Source: Mallotus nudiflorus
Lineage: Eukaryota; Streptophyta; Magnoliopsida; Malpighiales; Euphorbiaceae
Assembly (NCBI GenBank): GCA_947683625.1
Contig: CANTUR010000240.1
Coordinates: forward strand, 1,552,501 to 1,616,500
Reading direction: 5' to 3'
DNA: 64,000 nucleotides
This document shows positions 32,203 to 44,819 of the stretch, one piece after another (within the stretch, counting starts at the first letter, position 1; every line of letters begins with the position of its first letter). Below the pieces are notes generated by a model. That model was not told where the DNA came from. It worked only from the letters and a program-made list of their open reading frames with translations, and ran no database searches. Both the position numbers and the translations under genes were made by a program.

Positions 32203-34541
32203 TGTAAGCACCCAATTTTAAGATAGTTGAGTGTAGATGCAACAAAGGACTCTAATTATGAAAATATTACAAATAAGTCTTCAATACTTGAAGTTTAAAA
32301 CCTCAAAAGTCTAAATGCATTCTCAAAAGAGTTTAATTGGTTTTTTAAAGGACTTAATTGTGATTTTTTTCTTTAAGGATTCAATTCAAAAGTTTTCTTA
32401 TAGAAAACCGATTGAAATTATATAATTTCGATCGAAATTATATGTTTTTCATCTTTTTTATTTTAATTTTTATAGTAAATAAAAATTTTATTTTCTAAAT
32501 TTTAATTGGTCAAATAATATCATAAATTCCTTTTAGGGATTTATCTGAATTTTCAAGAAATCAAAAAAGTCATTTTAAAATCAAAACTCTATCACTCAGA
32601 AGAAAAAGTCATAATAGGACACATCTCTTAGCTAGGGTTTTTCTATAAAAACCTAGCTCAAACTCATCTAAGGGAGAGCTCTCTCTCTTTAGACCTCTTT
32701 TATGGACTTCTTCTGAGACCTCTCTCTTTTTTGCTCTCTTTTCTTAGATCATTTTAGAGGCTTTTACTTTTTCTAATGCAGTGTTCAAAATATAATATCT
32801 TCCTGTGAGTTATTTATTTTTGAGCAAGTAGTAGGAGGCTTTTGAAAGGAGAATAGCAAATACTAAATATCTATTTAACCAGTAACTATGATTTTTACTA
32901 GTTTGAGAGGCAAATCAATACTGCATCTATATCATATCCTTACATTTTCTTCTATTTTTTTATCTTATTATCTTGTTTCTATTAAATTTTAACTTTATTT
33001 ATTTTTTATTGCTATTTACTAATCATTGTTTATTTTTGTTTCTATTGGCGATTATGGAGAGGGTTACATAACGAGTTTACTTAGAGAACAACATCCATGA
33101 AGATTTATGGAATGCCATAGATTGAATTTTATAGCAGAAAATAACTTCTAGGTTTTATTTATTTATTTATTATTATTTTGTTGGTTGCGTTCTTTTGTAT
33201 TTTTTTATTTAAGATTGTATTAATTTTTTATTTTCTTAATTATTTTCAGTAAATCATTATAACAGCCCTAATAGTGGGAATAATGAAATCTTGTGAGTGT
33301 GCTTGTATGTTTATTTTAATTAATTGGGTAGTAAAATTAGGGTTTTAATTGAGTGATTAGTTAAAATTAATGGCTATAGAGATAATTGGGGTTTTAATTA
33401 AAATTGAATTAGATTTAAGTTGATAGAATTAGGGTTACTTGTTAATTATTTTAATTTGTCGTTCAAAGTCAATTTAACTAAATTAGGTTTTTTAGAAGAA
33501 ATAAATTAATTATTTGATCTTTTATTTCATTGTTTTGGTATTTTTTTTTAATGTTTGTGGGCATGTTTATTCATTTTTATGTGTTTTGGGCCCTAAGCCC
33601 ATGTTAGGCTCTAACCCATTTAATTAACTTTAGGTTTAGGTAGTTCTTTTGGCCCATCTTTTCATTAACCCATTTCATTTAATAGGTTATTAATTAATTA
33701 AGTATAGATCTTAATAAATAAAAATGCATTTTAGGCCCATAATTAATTAGAAATTAGGGTACAAATAATTTAGGCTCATTTAGTTAATTTAGACATAGGC
33801 CCACCTTAGGATAATTAAAATTAATTAGACATAGCCCATTAACTTAAAGCCTTTCCCATAACTTGTAGATTTAAGATCACCTTAGAATTAAAATATGTAG
33901 AATTAGGTCCACCAATCTAAATACTTCATAATTTTTAGATCCAATTCTGACTGGTAATATATATCGAGACTTTGCAATATTTGATTGATCATAATTCTAT
34001 ATATTAGGCCTATTTTAGAATTAAAATAAATAGATTTAGGTTTACTTAATTAAAATTGAATAGGAATTAGGCTGATTAGTCTTTAGGCTCACTTGTAAAT
34101 CAAAACATATAGATTTAGCCCATTTAATTAAAACCAACATAGATTAGACTAACTTTGGGATTGTGAACTTAAATGAATGCATTGTTTACATGTACTTTTC
34201 AAGACTGGTTTGCCTAGAGTTAATTGTTTAAATAAGGGTTTATATGAAATTGCATGTAAATAGAGCGTAAGATAGTAATTCCTAAAGAAATTCTAAATGA
34301 GCACAAGACTGAAAGAAGTTGGTATTTCATATCCAGAATCTCTTGGTTGTGGTGTTGGCTTTCTTTTAGAGAATCGAGTACCACCATTATTCAATTTGTC
34401 CCAGTTATTACCTTAAGTGGTAACTCCTCATCTCCATACCATGTCTTTGTGATAGTGGTTAGTGTGTTCTCTAAAGCCCTGAGCTCAAATAGTGTCGCGA
34501 TTGCTAAAATCTTGAGCTCACGCTAAACCCCACCATCTACA
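32203..34541 (+). mobile_element. Solo LTR (family S), copy B
   Basis: It starts TGTAAGCACCC and ends CATCTACA, 2339 bp, and is collinear with 1620-3850 throughout: TAGATGCAACAAAGGACTCT near the start, TAATTAATTGGGTAGTAAAA in the middle, GTTGCTAAAATC near the end. It sits inside the right arm of X at a different position from copy A. No PBS, polypurine tract or clear 5-bp duplication is visible. Short sequence GGTGGTAACTCC near 34405 resembles the GGTGGCGACTCC text of Tat-type elements. Confidence 0.7.
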
Positions 34542-34745
34542 CTCCATCCTAAGGATGCACACATGACCACACCTATACCCCCTTATTCCACACATTTTTC
34601 ACTGTAAATAGACACCTCCACATCCCATTTTGAGGGGGGAGCAAGTGGAAACACACATACACACTCATAAATTTGTTTGATTGAAGGCACTGGAAACCCC
34701 TTTCCAGATAGTTTTTGCTCTCCCACTACTTTTTTTTCTTAAGTG
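34542..34745 (-). repeat. Repeat X, right arm, blocks a and b
   Basis: In reverse complement, 34622-34732 matches 1512-1619 and 34567-34614 matches 3851-3896. Here the two blocks are adjacent, which shows that the 1620-3850 sequence is an insertion in the left arm. The right end is cut by the copia element at 34751. Confidence 0.75.
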
Positions 34746-34750
34746 GTTAG

Positions 34751-36287
34751 TGTTGGGTTTCGTGATACAAACGCAGTGAAAAAATTAAAATTTTATCACA
34801 TTCTCAAACCTGGATCTATATAATAATTCGACCACTTGATTAAATCTAGGGTTTCAAGAATCTCACCAAGACGTAGAAGAGGCAAGATTTTCTGGAAGGA
34901 TGAGAGGAGGTTCACACCGGTGACACCTTACCTCGAGCTTTTTGCTTTGGTTGTTCGGATCTAAACATCTCCAAAAGGATGCATCCTCTATAGGTATCCA
35001 CATGAACAGCCCTTCATAAAATAAATTGGAGTGTGTGCTAGCAACCTTCTTGATTGTCTCACAAATCAAGAATAAAAGAAAAACTCCGTCTTTGTTTTCT
35101 AAGAAGAGAGAAAACAAATTTGGAGGTAGGAAAACCAGTGTATTAAACCCTAGAGAATATAACATATTTATAGACTCCAAATTAGGGTTTCACTTAACAA
35201 GGACCTTTTGGTAATTTCCCATTTATTATATTCTGATTTTGTTTTAAAAACAAATCAGAAATAATATCTTATTTATTTATTTATTTATATAAAATAACAT
35301 TTATCTTAAATAAATAAAACAGTTTAATTATTTATTTCCATAGAGTTTATTTTGGGCTTATTAAACCCATATCCATTTCGGGCTTGTTCTAAGTGTGTGA
35401 CCCTGTAGGTTCACATAACATTGGCAGTGGGCCTAAATCTCTATTTAGGCCTACAAGTCATAAGTGGCCTCTAGCAAGACATTATGACTACCCAAGTCAT
35501 GTGAAGTCAATAATCCAACATAACCTAATTACAATGAATTTTATCATCCCTTTATCACATGATATCTTAATTGAACATAAGGCATAGAATGTCATCCTTA
35601 TATAGTTCAATATTATGACTTGATTCCAAGTAGACTGAAAATGATAACTCTTTATCAATTCATTTTATCATGGCCATGCATTTTCCTTCAGTCTATCTCA
35701 TCAAGGGGCCCTTAGATATCTTTCTCATATTAAAGAGGGATAAATTCCTTCTGAATCACTCACATTCCTCACATAACTAATTTCATATCCAATAACATCC
35801 TATTTAATTGTCCGGTTAAAGACAATCTTAGAATGTGTCAAAACATAAAATAGCTATGTAGAAATCCATGATGATTTTAAGGTCAAAGGACCAAAATAAA
35901 ATTACTGTGATAAGAAATACTTATAACAATAATCTATGTAGTATTCTCATAGTGGGTCAATCTAGTATATGATCACTCATCATGTACTTATGAGTTGACT
36001 TAATATCTCATATTCATGATTAGTAAAACATAACCATCAGTCAACATCATACTAGCCTTAATCCTTTAATATTTATATAATGAATAAATGGCTAGGGATA
36101 ATTAGTATAGAACTCTTATTTTAATCTAAGGGTTTTACTATCAAGTCATATACTTGATGGCCTTAGTAAGAATTAACCATTCATATAATTATCATAAAAT
36201 CAAATGATAATGAAATACCTCTTTATTAATAAAATAAGAAAGTCAATACATAATCACAAATGATTGACCTAGTGCATATCACTAACA
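34751..36287 (-). repeat. 3' LTR of copia element 1
   Basis: In element orientation it starts TGTTAGTGATATGC and ends CACGAAACCCAACA. A TATA-like box (TATAAATA on the minus strand, 35165-35172) lies where LTR promoters sit. The 105-residue minus-strand ORF at 34863-35180 occurs in both LTRs and is not considered a gene. Confidence 0.95.
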
Positions 36288-36300
36288 ATCTCCCACTTGC
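36288..36300 (-). promoter_or_regulatory. Polypurine tract of copia element 1
   Basis: On the minus strand the sequence AAGTGGGAGAT directly precedes the TGTTAG start of the 3' LTR. Confidence 0.8.
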
Positions 36301-37942
36301 ACTAGGCCTAATCAACATCATATCGAATACCCATGGACCTAGTATGACTCTCATGTTTAGGCTGTGGAAGAGGATTAGTCAGTGGATCAGCAACATTATC
36401 ATTTGTAGGTACTCTGCATATCTTGACATCTCCTCTCTCAATGATTTCTTGAATGAGATGATAATGCTTGAGTATGTGTTTGGATCTCTAATGTGATCTA
36501 GGCTCCTTAGCTTGGGCTATAGCTCTATTATTGTCACAATACAAGTTCACTGGATCTGATATACTAGGAACAACACGTAGTCCAGTTATTAACTTCTTAA
36601 TCCAAATAGCCTCCTTAGTAGCTTCTGAGGCAGCTATTTACTCAACTTCTATTGTAGAATCAGCAACAGTGTCTTGCTTGGAACTCCTCCAGCTCATTGC
36701 ACCTCCATTCAAACAAAACACATATCTTGACTGTGATAAAAAATCATCCTTGTCAATTTGGAAGCTGGCATTTGTGTAACCATTTACAACTAGCTCATCT
36801 TCCTAACCACCATACAATAAAAATGCATTCTTAGTTCTTCTCAAGTACTTAAGGATATTTTTAACTGTTGTCCAATGACTTTCACATGGGTCTGATTGGT
36901 ATCTGCTCATTGTGCTTAAGGCATATGAAACATCAGGTCGAGTATACAACATTGCATACAAGATAGATCCAATAGTAGAAGCATATGGAATCTTACTCAT
37001 GCGGTCTCGCTCATCTTGTGTCATAGGACACTGAGTCTTACTGAGACTAATGCCATGTGACATTGGCAAGAATCCTCTCTTGGAATCTTGCATACTAAAC
37101 CTGTTCAATACCTTATTAATATAAGTGCTTTGACTTAGGCTAATAAGCCTTTTAGATCTATCTATATAGATCTTAATGCCTAATATATAAGCAGCTTCAC
37201 CTAAGTCTTTCATTGAGAAACAATTCCCTAACTATGATTTAACATTTTGTAAAATAAGGATATCATTTCCAATGAGTGGTATGTCATCCACATACAGTAC
37301 TAAAAACACAATAGCACTCCCACTAACTTTTTTGTATACATAAGGTTCATCATCATTTTTAATGAAGCCAAATTCTTTGAATGCTTCATCAAAACGAAGA
37401 TTCCAACTCTAAGATGCTTGCTTTTATCCATAAATGGATCTTTGAAGCTTGCATACCCTTTCAGAATTCTTAGTACTGATAAAACCCTCTGGCTGTGTCA
37501 TGTACACTTCCTCAAGTAAGTTTCCATTAAGAAATGTTGTTTTGACGTCCATTTGCCATATTTCATAATCATAGTATGCAACTATGGCAAGGAGAATTCG
37601 AATAGATTTTAGCATAGCCACTGGTGAAAAAGTTTCACCATAGTCTATACCATGTGTTTGTTTGGAACCTTTTACAACCAGTCTTGCCTTAAAGCTATGC
37701 ACATTGCCATCCATGTCGATTTTCTTTTTGAAAACCCATTTGCACCCAATAGTTTTTAAACCATCATTTGGGTCAATCAAGGTCCATACTTGATTATCAT
37801 ACATGGATTGCATTTCTGATCTTATGGCTTTAAGCCATTTCTCAGATTTAGGACTATTTATGGCCTCCTGATAGGATGTGGGCTCATTATGATCCATAAT
37901 TAACACATCATAATCACCGGTTATGAGAAATCCATATCTCAT
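36296..37942 (-). pseudogene. Copia 1 reverse transcriptase and RNase H, broken
   Basis: The open piece 37942-37424 carries the start of RT: PTSYQEAINSPKSEKWLKAI, WVFKKKIDMDGNVHSFKARL, and QMDVKTTFLNGNL with the first catalytic Asp. A stop precedes KQAS. The YVDD box is intact (minus strand, codons within 37283-37294). The RT end and the connection lie in 37213-36803 (YILGIKIYIDRSKRLISLSQ, TRPDVSYALSTMSRYQ). RNase H runs to about 36300, with STIEVE, a CDN motif near 36530 and a TKNPL-like end, but several stops. Apart from the stops the motifs are well kept. Confidence 0.9.
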
Positions 37943-37999
37943 GGGGATTTGACGTGTCCTACCAGACCATCTTGGGCCTTCTAGTACTTGTTCAGGGTC

Positions 38000-39180
38000 A
38001 ACAACTACTTGTTAATTCAGCTGTGATTCCATATCAGGTATAATGCTATTTTGTGGGCCTTGAATTTCTTCAAGTTGTACTATGCTCCCACTGGTTCCTT
38101 TAGAAATAAACTCTCTTTCTAAGAATATACCATTCCGAGACACAAACACTTTGTTCTCAAATGCATTGTAGAAGTAATATCCTTTAGTTTCTTTAGGATA
38201 TCCCATAAAAAGGCATTTGTTAGATTTGGGTGCTAGTTTATCTAAGATTTGACGCTTCATAAAAGCATCACATCCCCAAATCTTAAGAAAAGACAAATTG
38301 GGAGTTTTTCCAGTCCATTTCTCATATGGTGTCTTTTCAACTGCCTTTAATGGAACTCTATTCAAAATGAATGCAACAATTTCTAAACCATATCCCCAAA
38401 AAGAGACTGGAAGATCATATTGACTTATCATAGATCAAACCATATCCAATAGAGTCTGATTTCTGTATTCAGACACACCATTCCATTGTGGTGTACCTGG
38501 AGGAGTCAATTGTGATACAATCCCACAATCTCTAAGATGATCTATAAATTCTTGGTTTAAATATTCATCACCTCGATCAGATCTTAGTGTTTTAATATTT
38601 TTACCAAGTTGATTTTGTATTTCATTCTTGAAAATTTTGAACTTTTCAAAAGATTTAGATTTATGTTTCATTAGATATAAATAACCATATCTACTGAAAC
38701 CATCTATGAAAGTTACGAAGTATTGAAAACCTCATCTAGTAGTTGAGCTTAATGGTCCACATACATTATAATGTATTAGGCCCAATAAGACATACATTAT
38801 AATGTATTAGGCCCAATAAGACATTAGTCCTCTCACTCTATCCAGTAAAAGGTGTTTTAGTCATTTTTCCAAGTAAACAAGATTCACATGTATCAAATGA
38901 TTCATAATCAAATGAATTTAAAAGCCCATTTTAGTGTAGCTTTGAAATGTGTTTCTCATTTATATGGCCTAAATGACAATGCCAGAGATAGATCAAGTTT
39001 AAATCATTAGATTTAGACTTTTCTATATCAACATTATAGAATGGCATTTCATTAGTGTCTTCAACATCTAAAACATAAAGTCCACTAATGCATGGAGCAT
39101 ATCCATAGAAAATGTTATCCTGATAAATACTGCATTTATTATTCTTAATAATAAATTCAAATCCTTTCAGTCCAAACAAG
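38000..39180 (-). pseudogene. Copia 1 integrase, broken by stops and a 31-bp duplication
   Basis: The zinc-binding module (WHCHLGHINEKHISKLH, then CESCLLGKM) is readable at 39060-38890. The segment that should carry the first catalytic Asp is disrupted by a perfect 31-bp tandem duplication (38760-38821) that shifts the frame. The core continues at 38671-38435, with the second Asp in TLRSDRGDEYLNQEF and the Glu in PQWNGVSEYRNQTLLDMV. A stop follows, then the C-terminal part at 38431-38012 (SFWGYGLEIVAFILNRVP, TPYEKWTGKTPNLSFLKIWG, KGYYFYNAFENKVFVSRN). Confidence 0.9.
38760..38821. repeat. Perfect 31-bp tandem duplication in integrase
   Basis: Two identical copies (38760-38790 and 38791-38821) contain the palindrome ACATTATAATGT. 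The length is not a multiple of three, so the duplication itself shifts the reading frame. Confidence 0.95.
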
Positions 39181-39445
39181 AAATAGAAATAATATTCCTA
39201 TGCATAGTAGGTACATAATAACAATTTTCTAAAGATAAAACAAGTCCACTAGGCAAAGGTAACTCATAAGTTCCTACAGCTAAAGCAGTAACTCTTGCTC
39301 TATTGCTAACTCGTAGGTACACTTTGCCTCTTGCCAATGATCTACTCCTTTTTAGACCCTGCACATTTGTACAAATGTGAGATCCTGCTCCAGTATCTAA
39401 TACCCAAGAATCATAATCAAAAGTAGATAAAATTTAATTCTATAA
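39160..39445 (-). pseudogene. Copia 1 protease
   Basis: The text DYDSWVLDTGAGSHICTN gives the D-T-G-A active site on the minus strand around 39380-39420. It is followed by the open piece 39364-39167, with LENCYYVPTMHRNIISISCL, the usual end of copia proteases leading to the integrase. The catalytic Asp is present. A stop separates it from the gag end. Confidence 0.85.
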
Positions 39446-39479
39446 CATGAATACCTGAAGAGGTAGTCTCACCACCCTT

Positions 39480-40301
39480 TTTCTTCTTCAGATCATCCAA
39501 ATAAAGCTTGCAATTTCTTTTCTAATGACTGGGCTCATTATCGTAAAAGTAAATTCCTTCCTTTGGTTTGGGTTCAGCTTTGGATTTGGGCTTGGGCTTG
39601 GGCTTCTGAAAGCCTTTAAAGACCTTTCCCTTGCCCTTTCCAACCCTTTTCATCCCCTTTCCCTTATTAACCATGAGAACATCCTTGGTATTACTCTTGA
39701 TGATCATCTCAGCAGTTTTCAGCATCCTATGCAACTCTGAAACAGTTTTCTCCATACTATGCCTATTGAAATTCATAACGAAGCTATCATAAGCTTTAGG
39801 CAAAGATTGGAGAATAATATCCATAGCCAGTTCTTGTTCAATCTTGAGACCAAGCTTGTCTAAGTGATCAAGATGACCCTTCATCTTGAGAATATAAGGA
39901 CTGACAAAGCTGCCAATAGTCAGCTTGCATGAAAGCAATGCCCTGATGGTATTGAACCTTTCAATTCTGGCTTTCTCTTGGAACATTTCCTTAAGATGGC
40001 CTATCATAATATAAGCCTCCATTTCCATCAGCTGCTTTTATAGCTGAAACTCCATACATCCAAGCATAACACAAGTGACATCATTAGAATCATTAAAATG
40101 CTTGTTATAAGCATCCCTTTATGCTCTAAGAGCATTGGCAACTGGTTCCTCAAGGATGGATTGATCAAGGATGCATTCCTTTCGCTTATGCCTAAGAATA
40201 ATTCTTAGGTTTCTATACCAGTCAAGAAAGTTAGTCCCATTGAGCTTATCCTTCTTAAGGATCGATCGCAGCAACATGGTAGGTGTAATGTTTGAAGTCA
40301 T
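39480..40301 (-). pseudogene. gag: Copia 1 gag, broken
   Basis: It begins with MTSNITPTMLLRSILKKDKL and GTNFLDWYRNLRIILRHKRK (40301-40119), the N-terminal copia-type gag. Two stops follow, then 40028-39522 with IMIGHLKEMFQEKARIERFN, LKMKGHLDHLDKLGL and MDIILQSLPKAYDSFVMNFN, the UBN2-like gag core. A Lys/Pro-rich stretch leads to the zinc-knuckle position, where the first two Cys are missing (IYFYDNEPSH); only the final KRNC part remains. The start at 40301 is chosen because the gag N-terminus reads well from it. Confidence 0.9.
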
Positions 40302-42190
40302 TATCTATAACAAATATATGCAAAATCCATTCAGTATTTTATTAAATATGTATGAGGCATAATTAAAAACTCCCACTAAATTTACTTAAATCAATAACCC
40401 TCTAAGTTAATTTACAAATTTTAATGGGCCAAGATCCATATTTCACCATACTCTAAGTGAGCTTTGGCTCATCGCCTAAAATATGGTTATTTAAGTAGAC
40501 AACTCTTATCAATTACATCTCATGTAACTCTTAGATGGTATGGGATTTGACATCACATGTCATGGCTAAAAATCCCACCTAATGCCCTAGGTCTAAAACC
40601 ATTTTGATAACCTAGTTAAGTCAAACCATATCAAACATTTGGATAGCACCATTATCCAACTTGCCTTCCCCTGATAAATTTATACACCCTGCTTTGGCAG
40701 GCCCATATATAATAATCTAAGGCTTGACAAGTGTTGAATTTATGGGAGGCATTATAATGACTTAATATTAAATGAGGGTTCGTCTTTATTTAATCTTATT
40801 TAGTTATTGTTATATTGTATTACATGCATCACATGGCATCATATACATAACAACTAAAATAAATGTGACATAGCATGGCCCAAATCTAAGTTAATCTTCC
40901 TAAGCCAATATGAAGATCAAATGTCAAACCTAAGTAATACTACAATTACAAATTGAGCCTCCAACTTGGATCTCCATCTTCTACCATGGATCTCCTTCTT
41001 TGGTTCCCATCTTGGATCTTCATCCTGGGCCTCCAACTTGAATTGCACCATGGGTCTTAATTTATATAAATTGTTGTAATTTATTCTACACTATTCTAAT
41101 AAAATAAATACAACAAAACAAAAATGACTCGCAGGTTGTATTTAAAATTACAACCCATAAAAAATTAAATCCAATCACATTGGTCTAAGGGTCATGTTAT
41201 GCACCATGCATAAAACAAAAACATGTATAACATAATAATCTATTTAGTTGGCAAATCCAATTATAATGTTAAAAATAAAATAATGTGAAAATTCTTTCAG
41301 GGTCAAGGGGCAGCACCCCTATGAATTTTCATAATCAAATTACTATAAAATCAATTTGTACAAAAATGCTTAATTAAAATAGCCACTTTAAAACCCTAAT
41401 TTGCATCAAGGAAGCAACTAACCAATTTTCAGTAATCATATTACTGAATCAGCTACTGCCTAAAAGACATCACTTTATGTAAACATCTTACAGTCTGAAA
41501 AATTTGTTCAAAACAGATAAAAAATAATTTTTTTATTTTAAACAGATGCATCCATTAAGAAATCCCTAATTTCTATAATCAAAATTACAACTTGAATGAA
41601 TCTGTATAAAACAGATCCATTCTGCATAATCTATTTAACATTTAAACAGATTGCCCCTTAACACATAATCTGTATAATCACAAAATTTCTGTTTCAGATT
41701 TAATCAAAAATGATTTTTCTGATCAAAATAGAAAACAATTTTCCTAATAAAAATAGGAAACAAATATGTTGTTTCAATTAATCATATTAATCAAAACATA
41801 ATACATAATAGATATAAATCCTTAAGCGATTAGGTTTTCAAAAATAAAATTTTTGTTTCATTAAATCACATTAATAAAACATTATACTTAATTCATTTTT
41901 TCATAAAAACAACATACATAATTTGTTTTTTAGTAAAACAACATACTAAATTCGTTTTTCATGAAACAACATTCTGAATTCATAAAATCAAAACTGCTTT
42001 TAGTTTAATCACATTAAACCATTACAAACATTAATCAAATTAATGTTTAATTCAATTTTCAAATAGATTACTAAGAATTGTCACAAAAAAAATCAAAACC
42101 CTTTTTGATAATTTTGAAAACCCTTTTTCAAAAACGAATCATAAACCCTAACATATATCACATATACACAAAATTAATTAATCAAATTAC
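40302..42190 (-). other. Copia 1 untranslated leader
   Basis: About 1.9 kb lies between PBS and gag with no open frame of note. It is AT-rich, with many short AAACA/TTTTCA runs. I see nothing else in it. Confidence 0.7.
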
Positions 42191-42192
42191 AA

Positions 42193-42206
42193 GTGGCTTT
42201 GATACC
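42193..42206 (-). promoter_or_regulatory. Primer binding site of copia element 1
   Basis: On the minus strand TGGTATCAAAGCCA lies two bases inside the 5' LTR; it matches the initiator tRNA-Met PBS TGGTATCAGAGCCA except for one G-to-A. Confidence 0.9.
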
Positions 42207-42208
42207 AT

Positions 42209-43746
42209 TGTTGAGTTTCATGATACAAACACAGCAGAAAAATTAAAATTTTATCACGTTCCCAAACCTGGATCCATGTAATTCGACTACTTGATTAAAT
42301 CTAGGGCTTCAAGAATCTCACCAAGACGTAGAAGAGGCAGGATTTTCTGGAAGGATGAGAGGAGGTTCACACCAGTGACACCTTACCTCGAGCTTTTTGA
42401 TTTGGTTGTTCGGATCTAGACGTCTCCAAAAGGATGCGTCCTCTATAGGTATCCACACGAACAACCCTTCATAAAATGAATTGGAGTGTGTGCTAGCAAC
42501 CTTCTTGATTGTCTCACAAATCAAGAACAAAAGAAAAACTCTGTCTTTGTTTTCTAAGAAGAGAGAAAACAAATTTGGAGGTAGGAAAACCAGTGTATTA
42601 AACACTAGAGAATATAACATATTTATAGACTCCAAATTAGGGTTTCACCTACCAATGACCTTTTAGTAATTTCCTATTTATTATATTCTAATTTAAAAAA
42701 ATCAAATTAAAAATAATATCTTATTTATTTATTTATTTAAAATAACATTTATCTTAAATAAATAAATAAATAAATAAAATAGTTTAATTATTTATTTCCA
42801 TAGAGTTTATTTTGGGCTTATTAAACCCATATCCGTTTTGGGCTTATTCTAACTGTGTGACCCTGTAGGTTCACATAACATTGGCAGTGGGCCTAAATCT
42901 CTATTTAGGCCTACAAGTCATAAATGGCCTCTAGCAAGACATTATGACTACCCAAGTCATGTGAAGTCAATAATCTGACATAACCTAATTACAATGAATT
43001 TTATCATCCCTTTATCACATGATATCTTAATTGAACATAAGGCATAGAATGTCATCCTTATATAGTTCAATATTATGACTTGATTCCAAGTAGACTGAAA
43101 ATGATAACTCTTTATCAATTCATTTTAGCATGGCCATGCATTTTCCTTCAGTCTATCTCATCAAGGGGCCCTTAGATATCTTTCTCATATTAATAAGGGA
43201 TAATTCCTTTTGAATCACTCAAATTCCTCACATAACTAATTTCATATCCAACAACATCCTATTTAATCGTCCAGTTAAAGACAATGTTAGAATGTGTCAA
43301 AACATAAAATAGCTATGTAGAAATCCATGATGATTTAAAGGTCAAAGGACCAAAATAAAATTACTATGATGAGAAATACTTATGACAATAATCTATGTAG
43401 TATTCTCATAGTGGGTCAATCCAGTACATGATCTCTCATCATGTACTTATGAGTTAACTTAATATCTCATATTCATGATTAGTAAAACATAACCATCATT
43501 CAACATCATACTAGTCTTAATGGTTTAATATTTATATAATGAATAAATGGCTAGGGATAATTAGAATAGAACTCTTATTTTAATCTAAGGGTTTTACTGT
43601 TAAGTCACATACTTGATGGCCTTAGTAAGAATTAACCATTCATATAATTATCATAAAATCAAATGATAATGAAATACCTCTTTATTTATAAAATAAGAAA
43701 GTTAATACATAATCACAAATGATTGAGCGAGTGCATATCACTAACA
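42209..43746 (-). repeat. 5' LTR of copia element 1
   Basis: It is 1538 bp and collinear with 34751-36287. The TATA-like box equivalent is at 42620-42627. Confidence 0.95.
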
Positions 43747-44819
43747 GTTAGATCTCTTTTCTACCATACTAGGCCTCATCTATGTTAAAGCATGCTTCAA
43801 AGGTATACAAACTTGCATCATTTTATTGTCATTTTGAACCTCTAAATGAGGAAAACTTGATTATCCATCAAAGCTATAGCTTCAAAACCTACACAAGCTT
43901 AGTCAAGTCCGAGGACCATATAATCATTTTATGACATTTATTTTATTGCATTGCATTTCATTTTATTATTGCCAACATTTGAGAATATTGTTGTGCTTTT
44001 GTAATGGGATTGGCAATTTTGCATGCCATATGAATAATCTATGCTTTATTATGCTCATTTTATATCATCATTCTACATCCTCTAGTTCTAAAAGATGAAA
44101 CCACATTGTAAATATCAATAATTTGAAAAGTTCATATCCTGAAATAGAGTCATCATGTTTCTGGTCCAATGATAACATCATGAATCCCTTATATTGTCAT
44201 TATCATCATAGCATAAACAATCACTATGAACATACAGGATAATCTACATTTTGCTTACTCTTTCAAGTGATTGAGTGTCCCTTACTTATCCCATTGTTCA
44301 TGTGATTAAGTAAGCTATATGAATGGTCATATTTGCCTTATAGATCCATCATATCTAAATTAGATTTATTTTTTCACAATATTTTTTCCTTTTATCTGTA
44401 TTTTATTAGGAAAGTGATATAATAATAATATTTTTAGCTTTATTATTTTCCACTATATGGTGAATTGTGTGAATTCTATACAAACTTTCATTACCAAAAC
44501 TAGGGTATTACAGTAGCTATATATTGAACATCGTATAATGAAAAATAGTTAAAAAGTATATGTAATCCCCTTATCTCAAAAATCTTTACTAGGGGTAATA
44601 CTTGCTGAGTGATCCAATGTTGTCCCTTTATTTTTTTAATTTTCTAAAAATTAGGTGGTGACTCCACAAAATCAAAAAAAGCATCTCATTCCTCCCGAGA
44701 CCAATCATTTGTCCCTATTTAGTAAACTTGCCATGTCCCTCAGAAACAAAAAGACCCTTATGGATCCAATTCATCTTAAATCCAAAAATAAAAGATGCAA
44801 AAAAGGTCACTCACAGGTT
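43747..44819. other. Non-coding flank right of copia element 1
   Basis: No gene is seen. Before copia 1 inserted, this was continuous with 34542-34750. The sequence GGTGGTGACTCCAC at about 44655 resembles the tRNA-Arg-type PBS of Tat/Ogre elements, which would make the preceding stretch part of an LTR, but no second LTR is visible to confirm it. Confidence 0.35.

Larger units (their letters stand above)
34751..43746 (-). mobile_element. Ty1/copia retrotransposon 1, structurally complete
   Basis: The 8996-bp element on the minus strand has two LTRs of 1537 and 1538 bp, TG...CA ends, an initiator-Met PBS, a polypurine tract and the copia order gag-protease-integrase-RT-RNase H. It is flanked by a perfect 5-bp duplication GTTAG (34746-34750 and 43747-43751). 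The LTRs differ only at scattered bases, making this the youngest-looking insertion in the window. The coding region still has numerous stops. Confidence 0.95.

Noticed and set aside
1620..34541. A single giant element with LTRs at 1620-3850 and 32203-34541
   Set aside because: No PBS follows the first copy and no polypurine tract precedes the second. The flanks show two separate insertions in inverted copies of X.
34863..35180. ORF of 105 codons on the minus strand, also at 42318-42635
   Set aside because: It appears twice only because it lies in both copia 1 LTRs; no family features.
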